Shown here piece after piece: positions 1 to 9,941 of a stretch of 35,125 nucleotides of DNA. A program made the translations under genes and the position numbers. This stretch comes from Fidelibacterota bacterium (GTDB lineage Bacteria > Fidelibacterota > Marinisomatia > SCGC-AAA003-L08 > D37C17): contig PANV01000040.1 in the NCBI GenBank assembly GCA_002707765.1, positions 1 to 35,125 on the forward strand, given 5' to 3'. How positions within the stretch are numbered: position 1 is the first letter of the stretch; every line of letters starts with the position of its first letter. The notes beneath the pieces are model-generated. The model saw only the letters and a list, made by a program, of their open reading frames with translations. It was not told where the DNA came from and ran no database searches.

Positions 1-1
1 A

Positions 2-601
2 ATTGAAAAAACCTTAGTTGAAAAGCTAATTAAAGCATATAAACAAGTTCAAATTGGTAACCCCCTGGATGAATCCACTCTTATGGGACCATTGATTGAC
101 CAAGGCGCTGTAAGTGATTATTCAAATGCATTAATAAAAGCAAAAGAACAGGGTTGTGAAATATTATATGGTGGTAATGTAATAAATGACAAAAAAGGAT
201 TTTATGTTGAGCCAACAATAGTAAGAGCTAAAAATCATTATGATATTGTCCAAGAAGAAACTTTTGCTCCAATTTTATATTTAATGAGATATTCTGATTT
301 AAATGAAGCAATTACCATACATAATGCTGTACCACAAGGTTTATCATCTTCTATATTTACAAATAATATAATTAATGCAGAAACATTTTTATCTCACAAG
401 GGAAGTGACTGTGGTATTGCTAATGTTAATATCGGAACTTCGGGTGCTGAAATCGGTGGTGCTTTTGGTGGTGAAAAAGAAACAGGAGGAGGTAGAGAAT
501 CAGGTTCAGATTCTTGGAAAGCCTATATGCGTAGGCAAACAAATACATTGAACTGGAGTACAGATTTACCTCTTGCTCAAGGAATTAAATTTGATTTATA
601 A
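2..601 (+). CDS. Aldehyde dehydrogenase, ALDH7 / alpha-aminoadipate-semialdehyde dehydrogenase-like, C-terminal part (5' end outside window)
   Basis: Frame is open from base 2 ([32 protein letters not shown]...) and carries the ALDH7-like ending [35 protein letters not shown]; next to lysine 6-aminotransferase. Confidence 0.88.
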   Translation: MEKTLVEKLIKAYKQVQIGNPLDESTLMGPLIDQGAVSDYSNALIKAKEQGCEILYGGNVINDKKGFYVEPTIVRAKNHYDIVQEETFAPILYLMRYSDLNEAITIHNAVPQGLSSSIFTNNIINAETFLSHKGSDCGIANVNIGTSGAEIGGAFGGEKETGGGRESGSDSWKAYMRRQTNTLNWSTDLPLAQGIKFDL

Positions 602-610
602 GGAAAAATT

Positions 611-1966
611 ATGTCTATACAAGCAAATAATGTAAGAAAAATTTTGGCAAGAAATATTTTAGCTGATGGTTTTGAGCCAGTTCTGGATTTAGAAAAAAGT
701 CATGATTCATGGATTGTCGATAAAAGAGATGGTTCCAAATATTTAGATATGTTTTCAATGTATGCTTCTGGATGTATAGGATATAATCATCCTAAAGTTT
801 TAGAAAATAAAGATTTGCTTGCTAAAGTTTCTTTATTTAAGCCAACTTTGTCAGATATTTATACAACAGAATATGCTAGTTTTTTAGATACTTTTAATGA
901 AATAGCTATACCAGATTATCTTAAAAAAACTTTTTTCATTGAAGGTGGATCACTTGCAGTGGAAAATGCTCTTAAAGTTGCTTTTGATTGGAAAGTTAGA
1001 AAAAATTTATCAAAAGGAATTAAAAATAAGGGCTATAAAGTTATACACTTTAAGGAGGCATTCCATGGTAGAAGTGGTTACACAATGTCTTTAACTAATA
1101 CTGATCCAATTAAAACAAAATATTTTCCTAAATTTGATTGGCCTAGAATCGATAATCCTTATTTAAATTTTCCACTAACTAGTAGTGTCTTAGATGATGT
1201 AAAAGAGAGAGAAAAATTAGCGGTTAAACAAATTGAAAAAGCTGTTAAAGAAAATCAAGATGATATTGCAGCTTTAATCATTGAGCCAATTCAAGGCGAG
1301 GGTGGTGATAACCATTTTAGATGCGAATTTTTTCAGAAATTAAGGGAATTAGCTGATGAACATGATTTTTTATTAATCTATGATGAAGTTCAGACTGGAA
1401 TAGGTATAACTGGGAAAATGTGGGCACATCAAAATTTTACTAATGGTTGTGGTTTAAATTGTGATTGTTCTAATGAAATGAAATCAATTCCAGATATAAT
1501 TTCATTTGGTAAAAAGACTCAGGTATGTGGAATTTTAGTTGGTGATAGAATAGATGAAATTGATGATAATGTTTTCAAAAAATCTAGTAGAATAAATTCT
1601 ACTTTTGGTGGTAGTCTGACGGATATGGTTAGATTCAAAATCATTCTTGAAACAATAAGAGATTTTGATTTACTTGAAAATACAAAAAATAACGGATTGT
1701 ATCTACTTAATAAACTTAATGAATTAGAGAAAGAATTTCCTGCATTTGTAATAAATACTAGAGGATTGGGTTTGTTTTGTGCTTTTGACCTGCCTTCAGG
1801 AACAGAAAGAGATAAGCTTACCGCTGAAGCGTATAAAAATAAACTATTAATACTTGGTTGTGGAATTAGAAGTATTAGGTTTAGACCTCATTTAACTGTC
1901 ACCAAAGATGAAATAGATTTTACAATTGATGTTATAAGAAAATCGATTAGTAATTTATTAAAGTAG
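611..1966 (+). CDS. lat: L-lysine 6-aminotransferase (class III PLP aminotransferase)
   Basis: 451 aa; GGSLAVENALKVAFDWK, EPIQGEGGDNHFR, IYDEVQTGIGITGKMWAHQ motifs; SD-like aaggaaaaatt upstream. Confidence 0.88.
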   Translation: MSIQANNVRKILARNILADGFEPVLDLEKSHDSWIVDKRDGSKYLDMFSMYASGCIGYNHPKVLENKDLLAKVSLFKPTLSDIYTTEYASFLDTFNEIAIPDYLKKTFFIEGGSLAVENALKVAFDWKVRKNLSKGIKNKGYKVIHFKEAFHGRSGYTMSLTNTDPIKTKYFPKFDWPRIDNPYLNFPLTSSVLDDVKEREKLAVKQIEKAVKENQDDIAALIIEPIQGEGGDNHFRCEFFQKLRELADEHDFLLIYDEVQTGIGITGKMWAHQNFTNGCGLNCDCSNEMKSIPDIISFGKKTQVCGILVGDRIDEIDDNVFKKSSRINSTFGGSLTDMVRFKIILETIRDFDLLENTKNNGLYLLNKLNELEKEFPAFVINTRGLGLFCAFDLPSGTERDKLTAEAYKNKLLILGCGIRSIRFRPHLTVTKDEIDFTIDVIRKSISNLLK

Positions 1967-2643
1967 TGCCAGGCACATTATATATTGTTTCAACACCAAT
2001 TGGTAATTTATCAGATTTATCTTTTCGTGCTATTGATACTCTTAAAAGTGTTGATTTAGTTGCAGTTGAAGATTCTAGAGTAACAGGTAAATTGTTTAAA
2101 AATTATAACATTAAAAATAAATTTTTTATTTATAATAATTTTAATGAAAACAGAAGGTATTTAGATTTATTAGAAAAATTAATAGATGGTATTGATATTG
2201 CATTAGTTTCGGATGCTGGTACTCCAAATATCAGTGACCCTGGCTATAAAATTATTAGTGAATCAAGAAAGTCTGGAGTAAATATTGTTTCTATACCTGG
2301 TCCTTGTTCTGTTGTAGCAGCTTTGTCAATATCTGGTTTACCGGCTAATAGATTTTTTTATGAAGGTTTTTTACCAAAGAAAAAAGGTAGAAAAAAAAGG
2401 TTTGAATTTTTGTCTTTAGTTGATTCAACAATTGTAATACTTGAATCACCATTGAGAGTAAATAAAACTTTGAATGATATTTTAAATTTTATGGGTAATA
2501 GAATCGTAGCATTGTGTAAAGAAATTACTAAAATTCATGAAAATGTAAAATTTGGTTATGTCAATGATATTATTAATGAAGAAAACATGAAGTACAAAGG
2601 AGAGTATATTATTTTAATAGCAAATGAGAAACATGAATTATAA
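1966..2643 (+). CDS. rsmI: 16S rRNA (cytidine1402-2'-O)-methyltransferase
   Basis: GTLYIVSTPIGNLSDLSFRAIDTLK..., VSDAGTPNISDPGYKII, IPGPCSVVAALSISGLP; GTG start overlapping upstream stop (TAGTG). Confidence 0.93.
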   Translation: MPGTLYIVSTPIGNLSDLSFRAIDTLKSVDLVAVEDSRVTGKLFKNYNIKNKFFIYNNFNENRRYLDLLEKLIDGIDIALVSDAGTPNISDPGYKIISESRKSGVNIVSIPGPCSVVAALSISGLPANRFFYEGFLPKKKGRKKRFEFLSLVDSTIVILESPLRVNKTLNDILNFMGNRIVALCKEITKIHENVKFGYVNDIINEENMKYKGEYIILIANEKHEL

Positions 2644-3269
2644 TGAATAAATTTATAACATTTGAAGGAATTGATGCTTGCGGAAAAACAACACAAATAA
2701 ATCTTTTATCTGATTTTTTAAAAATTAAAAAAAATAAAAATTTAATTGTTAGAGAGCCTGGAGGTACTCAAATTTCGGAAAAAATTCGTAATTTATTATT
2801 AGATAATAACAATAATATTTCTGATGAAACTGAAACTTTACTATTTTTATCTGCAAGATCACAATTAATAAATGAAATTATTATGAAAAATATTAATAAA
2901 AATAATTTTACGTTATGTGATAGATATATTGATAGTACTGTTGCATATCAAGGTTATGGAAGAGGATTGAGTTTAGATCAAATTCAAATATTGAATAGTT
3001 TTGCTACTAGAGGTATAAAGCCTGATTTAACTTTTATTCTCGATATTGAGGTCTCAGAATCAATGATCAGACTCGGAGGAAAAAAAGATAGAATGGAAGA
3101 GTCAGGGATAGAATTTTTAGAAAAAGTAAGGTATGGTTATCAAAACTTGGCAAAAACTTCTGAAGATAGGTTTAGATTTATTAATTGTATGAATCGTGAT
3201 ATAAAAGATATAAGTGATGAAATAATATATAATGTAAAAGATTTTTATAAAGGAGCATTGGATGAGTAA
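2643..3269 (+). CDS. tmk: Thymidylate kinase
   Basis: FITFEGIDACGKTTQ P-loop, REPGGTQISEKIR, DRYIDSTVAYQGYGRG. Confidence 0.95.
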   Translation: MNKFITFEGIDACGKTTQINLLSDFLKIKKNKNLIVREPGGTQISEKIRNLLLDNNNNISDETETLLFLSARSQLINEIIMKNINKNNFTLCDRYIDSTVAYQGYGRGLSLDQIQILNSFATRGIKPDLTFILDIEVSESMIRLGGKKDRMEESGIEFLEKVRYGYQNLAKTSEDRFRFINCMNRDIKDISDEIIYNVKDFYKGALDE

Positions 3270-4947
3270 GTTTTTATTATTAATGATATTTTTATTTGGA
3301 CTAATTTTTTCACAAGATAATATTAATAAAATAAAATCTAATAACAACCCTTCATCTAAAGAATATATTAAATTATTAGAAAAATCATTAAAACTTTTAA
3401 AAACTAATTACGTTGATTCAATCAATGAGTCTGAAGTAATAATTTCTGGCATTAAAGGTTTAATGAAAGAGTTAGATCCATATACAAAACTGCTTATGTC
3501 TGATAGTAAGGCAAGCTATGATCATTTAAGAAAAGGAAAATATGGAGGTATTGGAATTCAGATTGGGATGAGAAGAGATACTTTAACAGTTTTAAGCACT
3601 TTTGAAAATAGTCCAGCATATTCAGAAGGTATACAAATTGGAGATAATATCTTGATGATTGATAGTACCTACACAAAAAATTTAACTTTGAAAGAGAGTT
3701 CAAATTTGATAAAAGGAGAATTAGATTCAATTGTTACTTTATCAATTTACCGTTCAGTAACAAAAGAAAGATTAAAATTTGATTTAAAAAGATCTAATAT
3801 ACCTTTAAAAAATGTTCCTTACTGGGGGGTAGATGATAATGGTGTAGGTTATATAAGAATTAATCGATTTTCTAAAAATTCTGATAAAGATTTTAAACAA
3901 GGATTGGAAGAATTATCCAAAAATGGACTAAAAAGTTTAATAATTGATCTGAGAGGAAATTCAGGTGGTTTACTGAGTACTGCCATAAATATTTTAGATA
4001 ACTTAACAAACAGGGGTGATGATTTATTATCACAAAAAGGAAAGACTTCCAGGTCAAATAGAGAATGGAAATCTAGAAGGAATCCAATATTGAGCCCTGA
4101 AATTCCATTAATTATATTAATTAATAAAAGGTCTGCATCAGCAAGTGAAATTGTTGCTGGTACTATTCAAGATTTAGATAGAGGAATAGTTCTTGGAGAA
4201 AAATCTTTTGGAAAGGGCTTAGTCCAACACATGTATGATTTAAATGATTCAACTACTTTGAAGGTTACTACTGCTAAGTTTTATCTTCCATCAGGTAGGT
4301 TAATTCAGAAGCAAGATTATTTAGATAATGGTTTTTTAACTGATGGTTTAGATAAAATAGATTCAACTTTTACAACTAAAAATGGTAGGGAGGTTAAAGG
4401 AGGTGGGGGTATAATTCCAGATGTTAAAACTTCCAAGAATAAATATTCTCCCTTTGTTAATGCACTTTACAAAGAAAAAGTATTTTTAACTTTTGCAACT
4501 GATTTTATACCAAGAAACCCAGATTTAAAAGAAAAACTTGCAAATAATTTAGTTTTACCAAATCAAGTTTTTAACGAATTTAAAAAGTTTTTGATCGATT
4601 ATGATTTAAAATATAAAATTGTTGGTGAAGTTGAATTTGAAAAAATGAAAAATAACCTTTTGAAAGAATCAATTTCAATAAATAAATATAGTAGGCTAAT
4701 AACGTCTAATCCAGATTATAATATGATTAGAGATATTGAAAATTATTTTAAAAAAATCAAACAGATTCAAATAGATTTATCAGATAATAAAAGAGATATT
4801 AAAAATGGTTTATTAAGAGAATTCTGCAGACTATTGTTTGATGAAAAAAAAAGAATTGCAGCAAGTCTCAAAAACGATGTAGAATATAATAAAGCTGTAG
4901 AAATCTTAAATGAAAAAAATGAATATTATAAACTATTAGGTTATTGA
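3262..4947 (+). CDS. S41 family carboxyl-terminal processing protease (CtpA/Prc type) with PDZ domain
   Basis: KYGGIGIQIG PDZ region, LIIDLRGNSGGLLSTAINILD, SASASEIVAGTIQDLDRGIVLGEKSFGKGLVQ catalytic region; signal-like N-terminus. Confidence 0.92.
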   Translation: MSKFLLLMIFLFGLIFSQDNINKIKSNNNPSSKEYIKLLEKSLKLLKTNYVDSINESEVIISGIKGLMKELDPYTKLLMSDSKASYDHLRKGKYGGIGIQIGMRRDTLTVLSTFENSPAYSEGIQIGDNILMIDSTYTKNLTLKESSNLIKGELDSIVTLSIYRSVTKERLKFDLKRSNIPLKNVPYWGVDDNGVGYIRINRFSKNSDKDFKQGLEELSKNGLKSLIIDLRGNSGGLLSTAINILDNLTNRGDDLLSQKGKTSRSNREWKSRRNPILSPEIPLIILINKRSASASEIVAGTIQDLDRGIVLGEKSFGKGLVQHMYDLNDSTTLKVTTAKFYLPSGRLIQKQDYLDNGFLTDGLDKIDSTFTTKNGREVKGGGGIIPDVKTSKNKYSPFVNALYKEKVFLTFATDFIPRNPDLKEKLANNLVLPNQVFNEFKKFLIDYDLKYKIVGEVEFEKMKNNLLKESISINKYSRLITSNPDYNMIRDIENYFKKIKQIQIDLSDNKRDIKNGLLREFCRLLFDEKKRIAASLKNDVEYNKAVEILNEKNEYYKLLGY

Positions 4948-4949
4948 AT

Positions 4950-4984
4950 AAATAATTGATTTTTTTTATAGGAAAAAATTATTT
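4950..4984 (+). terminator. AT-only inverted repeat downstream of the S41 protease gene, possible weak terminator
   Basis: AAATAATT(GA)TTTTTT...AAAAAATTATTT can pair as a 12-bp stem with a GA bulge. Confidence 0.25.
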
Positions 4985-5017
4985 AAATTTCCCGGCTTTA
5001 CAATATATATATTAAAT

Positions 5018-5091
<74 letters not shown>

Positions 5092-5140
5092 CATTAATAT
5101 TTTTAGCTAGAATTTAATAAATAAAACAAGGAGTAATAAA

Positions 5141-5656
5141 ATAGCAAGTAAAACAGATAAAGTTAGAATTAATAATTCAATAAAAAGTTCAGAGGTGAGA
5201 TTAATAGATGAAAATGGTAATCAATGTGGTATCATTTCACTTGAAAAGGCTCAGGAAATGGCTAATGAAGCAAGTTTAGATTTGGTTGAGATTGCATCTA
5301 ATACGAATCCTCCCGTTTGTAAAATATTAAATTTTGGAAAATATAAGTACGATAAAGAAAGACAAAAGAAAATAAATAAAAAAAAGCAACATGTTGTTAA
5401 TGTAAAAGAAATTAGATTAAGGCCAAATACTGATAAACATGATTTAGTAATAAAAATTAATAAAGCTCAAAAATTTTTACTTAAAGGTGACAAGCTAAAA
5501 GTCACAATTATGTTTAGAGGTAGAGAATTTATGAGGCAAGAGGCAGGTTATGATTTATTAAATAACGTTAAAGATGTACTTAGTGAAATATCTGTTGTTG
5601 ATAAAGAACCTAATATGCAAGGAAGAAGACTCTCATTAATATTGAGTCCTAAATAA
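5141..5656 (+). CDS. infC: Translation initiation factor IF-3, apparently starting at an AUA codon
   Basis: ORF track starts at GTG 5195, but frame is open upstream and encodes [25 protein letters not shown], the conserved IF3 N-terminus; GGAG at 5130-5133 lies 7 nt before ATA 5141; in-frame stop TAG at 5108 and no ATG/GTG/TTG between. Confidence 0.9.
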   Translation: MASKTDKVRINNSIKSSEVRLIDENGNQCGIISLEKAQEMANEASLDLVEIASNTNPPVCKILNFGKYKYDKERQKKINKKKQHVVNVKEIRLRPNTDKHDLVIKINKAQKFLLKGDKLKVTIMFRGREFMRQEAGYDLLNNVKDVLSEISVVDKEPNMQGRRLSLILSPK

Positions 5657-5667
5657 GGAGAAAAAAG

Positions 5668-5862
5668 ATGCCTAAAATGAAGACAAAAAAAAGTGCTGCA
5701 AAGCGTTTTAAAGTAACAGGTTCAGGTAAAATTAGTTATAATAAAAGTGGAAATAGACATTTATCTACGAAAAAAAGTCCAAAACGGAAGAGGCGTCTCC
5801 GTAAGGATACTACAATAAGTAATGCAATGAGTCGTAGAACGAAGACTATGATTCAAGCATAG
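5668..5862 (+). CDS. rpmI: 50S ribosomal protein L35
   Basis: [22 protein letters not shown]; infC-rpmI-rplT order; SD aaggag. Confidence 0.96.
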   Translation: MPKMKTKKSAAKRFKVTGSGKISYNKSGNRHLSTKKSPKRKRRLRKDTTISNAMSRRTKTMIQA

Positions 5863-5883
5863 TCTAAATTAAGGAGATAAAGT

Positions 5884-6228
5884 ATGCCAAGAGCCAATAG
5901 TAGTGTGCCTCGACATAGAAGGCACAGAAAAATAGTAAAACAAGCCAAAGGTTATTATGGAGTAAGAAAATCAAATTTTAGAGCTGCAAAGGATGCAGTC
6001 GAAAGGAGTTTGCAATTTTCTTACAGAGATAGAAGACAGAAAAAGCGAACAATAAGATCTTTGTGGATAGTACGAATTAACGCTGCAGTTAGAGAACATG
6101 GACTAAATTATTCAACATTTGTTAATTTATTAAAAAATAAAAATATTATGATTAATAGAAAAACTTTAGCATATCTTGCTGTAAATGACAAAGATGCATT
6201 TGATGCAATTGTAAAATCTGTATCTTGA
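5884..6228 (+). CDS. rplT: 50S ribosomal protein L20
   Basis: MPRANSSVPRHRRHRKIVKQAKGYYGVRKSNFRAAKDAVERSLQFSYRDRRQKKR. Confidence 0.97.
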   Translation: MPRANSSVPRHRRHRKIVKQAKGYYGVRKSNFRAAKDAVERSLQFSYRDRRQKKRTIRSLWIVRINAAVREHGLNYSTFVNLLKNKNIMINRKTLAYLAVNDKDAFDAIVKSVS

Positions 6229-6240
6229 TATAGAATTTAC

Positions 6241-7260
6241 GTGTCTTTATCTGAAAAAATACAAGAAATCAAATCTACATTTGATTCTGATTACAAATCT
6301 GTAAAAAATAATCAATTAGATAATCAACTAGTCTACAACAAATATTTGGGCAGAAAGGGTTTGATGAATACTCTTTACCCATTACTAGCTAAGGTCGAAG
6401 TAAATAAAAAATCTGAATTTGGAAAAAAGATTAATGATTTAAAAAATCATATAGCCTCAAAGTTAGATGATAAGCAATCAACTACAAAAAGTAGCAAAAA
6501 TAAATTAAAAGTTGATTTATCATTACCGGAATCTTATAATTCATTTGGTAGTATACACCCAATTACCCTAATTATTGACGAAATTAAAAGTATTTTTAAT
6601 AGAATTGGATTTTCTTCAGTATATGGTCCAGAAATTGATACAGATTATTATAATTTTGAAGCATTGAACATACCCAAGCATCATCCCGCTAGAGATATGC
6701 AAGATACATTTTACATTAATGATCAAGTGTTATTAAGAACACATACATCTGGAAGTCAAGTTCATTTTATGAAAAACAATGAGCCTCCTGTGAGGATTTT
6801 ATCACCTGGTCGCGTCTATAGAAATGAGGACATAAGTGTTAGAAGTTATTGTTTGTTTCATCAAATTGAAGGCCTATATGTTGATAAGAATGTAACTTTT
6901 TCTGAATTGAAGGGCACCCTCGAATATTTTGCGAAAGAATTTTTTGGTTCAAATGTTAAAACTAGATTTAGACCTAGTTATTTTCCATTTACTGAGCCTA
7001 GCGCTGAAATGGATGTTTATTGGGGATTAAATTCTGAATCAGATTATAGAATAACTAAAGGTACTGGATGGTTAGAAATTTTAGGATGTGGAATGGTAGA
7101 CCCAGAAGTATTTAAATCAGTTGAATATGATTCTGATAAATATAGTGGTTTTGCTTTTGGCTTAGGAATTGAGAGAATTGCAATGCTAAAATATGGAATA
7201 GATGATATTAGGCTTCTATATGAAGGAGATTTTAAATTTTTGGAGCAATTTAAAAAATGA
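6241..7260 (+). CDS. pheS: Phenylalanyl-tRNA synthetase alpha subunit
   Basis: HPARDMQDTFYI, LRTHTSGSQVHFM, GRVYRNEDISVRSYCLFHQIEGLYVD, FGLGIERIAMLKYGIDDIR; GTG start. Confidence 0.97.
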   Translation: MSLSEKIQEIKSTFDSDYKSVKNNQLDNQLVYNKYLGRKGLMNTLYPLLAKVEVNKKSEFGKKINDLKNHIASKLDDKQSTTKSSKNKLKVDLSLPESYNSFGSIHPITLIIDEIKSIFNRIGFSSVYGPEIDTDYYNFEALNIPKHHPARDMQDTFYINDQVLLRTHTSGSQVHFMKNNEPPVRILSPGRVYRNEDISVRSYCLFHQIEGLYVDKNVTFSELKGTLEYFAKEFFGSNVKTRFRPSYFPFTEPSAEMDVYWGLNSESDYRITKGTGWLEILGCGMVDPEVFKSVEYDSDKYSGFAFGLGIERIAMLKYGIDDIRLLYEGDFKFLEQFKK

Positions 7261-9632
7261 AAATATCAAGAAATTGGTTAAATAGTTATATCGAATCAGA
7301 TAGAACTAATTCAGAATTAGTTGATTGTTTTACACAGTTGGGATTAGAGTGTAATTATCATCTAATTAATTCATTAGATTCTAATATAGTCGTTGGAAAA
7401 GTTGTAGAATGTGTTAAGCATCCAGATGCTGATAGATTAAAAGTCTGTCAAGTAGATATATCAAGTGAATCCAATTTGACAATTATATGTGGTGCTCCCA
7501 ATGTGAAAGAAAATATTTTAGTTCCTATTGCAAAAATCGGTTCTCATATAAGTGATTTTGAAATAAAGAAAACTAAAATAAGAGGTATTTATTCATATGG
7601 TATGATATGTTCAGAAAAGGAATTAGGCTTAGGTGAGAATCACGATGGAATTATGATATTAGATAATAATTTAGAAGTTGGACAAAAATTAGCTAGTGAA
7701 CTTGAAATTAAAGAAGATTCAATTTTTGATTTTGATATCACACCTAATAGAGGTGATTGCTTTAGTCACTTAGGAATAGCAAGGGAACTTTCCATTATTG
7801 AAAATTTAAAAATTAAAAAAGAAAAGTTTGATTTTAAAAAAAATGAACTTGATATTTTAGATTATGTTGACGTTACTATTGATGATTATGATCTTTGTCC
7901 AAGATATGCTTGTAGGTTAATTAAGAATGTGGAAGTTAAAGAAAGTCCTTTGTGGCTGAAGAAAAGTCTCGCAGCTATTGGGCAAAAAAGTGTCAATAAT
8001 ATTGTCGATTTGGCAAATTATATTATGTTTGATTTAGGGCAGCCATTACATACATTTGATTATGATAAATTAAACGGAAATAAAATTGAAGTTAGAAGGG
8101 CATATGAAAATGAAAAAATTATTTGTTTGAATAATGATGAGAACAAATTAACATCAGATGATATTGTCATAGCTGATAATAGCGGACCTGTAGCAATTGC
8201 AGGTGTAATTGGAGGCTTGGAAAGTCAGGTTACATCAAAAACAACTAACATATTACTTGAAAGTGCTGTATTTAATGAAATAAATATTAGAAAAACATCA
8301 AAAAAATATGATTATGCAAAGGAAGCATCTAAGAGATTTGAGAGAGGCATCGATTATGAAAATGTAATTTATGTAATGGATAAATTTACTTATTTACTTT
8401 TAAGTGATTGTAAAAAAGCAGAAATAAGTTCTAATTACATAGATAAATGTAAAAATAAATCAAATAAATTGATTGAGTTTGATGTTTCGAAGTGTAATAG
8501 TTTTTTAGGTACTTCACTAGGAAGCAATGAAATCAAAAGTATTTTTAATTCTTTAGATATAAAATTTTCTGACAAAAAAAATCATTTTAAATGTTCTATT
8601 CCTTCTTATAGGAATGATTTAGAAAGAGAAGTAGATTTGTTTGAGGAGGTTGCGAGAGTTTTTGGTTATGATTCTATAGAATCTAATATGAATTTCAAAT
8701 TTTCAATAAATAGTTTAATCAGAGATGAAAATCTTATAGAAGATAAATTAAGAACAATTTTATCAAATAATGGTTTTAATGAACATTATTCTAACAGCTT
8801 GTACAATAAAAAAGAAACAACTTTATCAAATGAAAATGCAATAAGGTTAATGAACCCATTGAGCAGAGATATGGAATATTTAAGAAATTCTTTATCTCCT
8901 GGAATTTTAAAAGCATTATCTTTTAATGAAAAAAGAGAGTCTGAATTTTTGAAGTATTATGAAATAGGTTCAATAAATGTTTACGACAAAAAAAAATATA
9001 ATTTATCTAATGAAAGAAGAATTTTATCTTTAGGATATTTAGGAGATAAAATAAAATCCTGGAGCGGTACAAAACCCTTTAACTTATTTAATATCAAAGG
9101 TGATATTTCGATGATATTTCATAATTTAGGATTCAATAAAATTAGTTATAAAGTTGATACTATCGATAACAATTGTAATTTTAAAATTTCAATAATTCTA
9201 AATGGACAAAATATTGGTGAAATCAAAGAAATTAATGATACCGTTAAAAATTATTACGATATATCAAGTAGTGTAATAGTATGTAATATTGACTTAGATG
9301 AAGTTAATGTTTTTTATGATAAACTTAAAATTTCTTATAATAAAACTATTTCATATCCATCAATTAATAGAGATATTGCAATTTTAGTACCACATTCAAT
9401 TACACATGATGATATAATTAATGTAATACGTAAATCATCAACCAAAATATTGAGAGATGTTAAACTATTTGATATTTATGATGATAAGAATTTTGACAAA
9501 AATACAAAAAGTATGGGTTATTCTTTAAAATTTCAATCACCTGAAAGAACTTTAAAATCTAGCGAAGTAGATAAAGAAATTAAATTAGTACTTGATAATC
9601 TATTAACTAAATTAAACGCTAAACAGAGATAA
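7257..9632 (+). CDS. pheT: Phenylalanyl-tRNA synthetase beta subunit
   Basis: 791 aa; tRNA-binding domain VVGKVVECVKHPDADRLKVCQVD, B5 domain, C-terminal ferredoxin-fold anticodon-binding domain. Confidence 0.97.
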   Translation: MKISRNWLNSYIESDRTNSELVDCFTQLGLECNYHLINSLDSNIVVGKVVECVKHPDADRLKVCQVDISSESNLTIICGAPNVKENILVPIAKIGSHISDFEIKKTKIRGIYSYGMICSEKELGLGENHDGIMILDNNLEVGQKLASELEIKEDSIFDFDITPNRGDCFSHLGIARELSIIENLKIKKEKFDFKKNELDILDYVDVTIDDYDLCPRYACRLIKNVEVKESPLWLKKSLAAIGQKSVNNIVDLANYIMFDLGQPLHTFDYDKLNGNKIEVRRAYENEKIICLNNDENKLTSDDIVIADNSGPVAIAGVIGGLESQVTSKTTNILLESAVFNEINIRKTSKKYDYAKEASKRFERGIDYENVIYVMDKFTYLLLSDCKKAEISSNYIDKCKNKSNKLIEFDVSKCNSFLGTSLGSNEIKSIFNSLDIKFSDKKNHFKCSIPSYRNDLEREVDLFEEVARVFGYDSIESNMNFKFSINSLIRDENLIEDKLRTILSNNGFNEHYSNSLYNKKETTLSNENAIRLMNPLSRDMEYLRNSLSPGILKALSFNEKRESEFLKYYEIGSINVYDKKKYNLSNERRILSLGYLGDKIKSWSGTKPFNLFNIKGDISMIFHNLGFNKISYKVDTIDNNCNFKISIILNGQNIGEIKEINDTVKNYYDISSSVIVCNIDLDEVNVFYDKLKISYNKTISYPSINRDIAILVPHSITHDDIINVIRKSSTKILRDVKLFDIYDDKNFDKNTKSMGYSLKFQSPERTLKSSEVDKEIKLVLDNLLTKLNAKQR

Positions 9633-9638
9633 GAAACT

Positions 9639-9941
9639 ATGCAAAAGAAATTAAAAGTACATAAAATAAAACTTCTAGGTCAAGATTACCTTCTCAAAAC
9701 ATCTGGTTCTTCTAATATGGTTGAGATTACTCAATATGTTGAAAAAAAAATGCAGGAGGTTATTGATAGTGGAATTGATAGTAATTCTCAACAATTGAGA
9801 ATAGCAGTTTTTACTTGCTTAGAAATTGCAGGTGAACTTTTTCTTCATAAAAGTGATAATAAAAAGAAAATTGATAAAATTGAGAAAAAGTCCAAATTAA
9901 TTCTCGACTTAATTGAAGATAAACTTAATAAAATTAAATGA
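9639..9941 (+). CDS. zapA: Cell division protein ZapA-like
   Basis: HKIKLLGQDYLLKTSGS...VEKKMQEV...RIAVFTCLEIAGELF; downstream of pheT. Confidence 0.8.
   Translation: MQKKLKVHKIKLLGQDYLLKTSGSSNMVEITQYVEKKMQEVIDSGIDSNSQQLRIAVFTCLEIAGELFLHKSDNKKKIDKIEKKSKLILDLIEDKLNKIK

Noticed and set aside
3117-3730. Minus-strand ORFs 3117..3347 and 3494..3730
   Set aside because: Antisense to well-supported tmk and S41 protease genes; low-complexity AT-driven translations with no family resemblance.
5092-5140. L20-type or T-box leader regulating infC-rpmI-rplT
   Set aside because: Only about 50 nt between the tRNA and infC start; no room for a known leader and no structure recognised.
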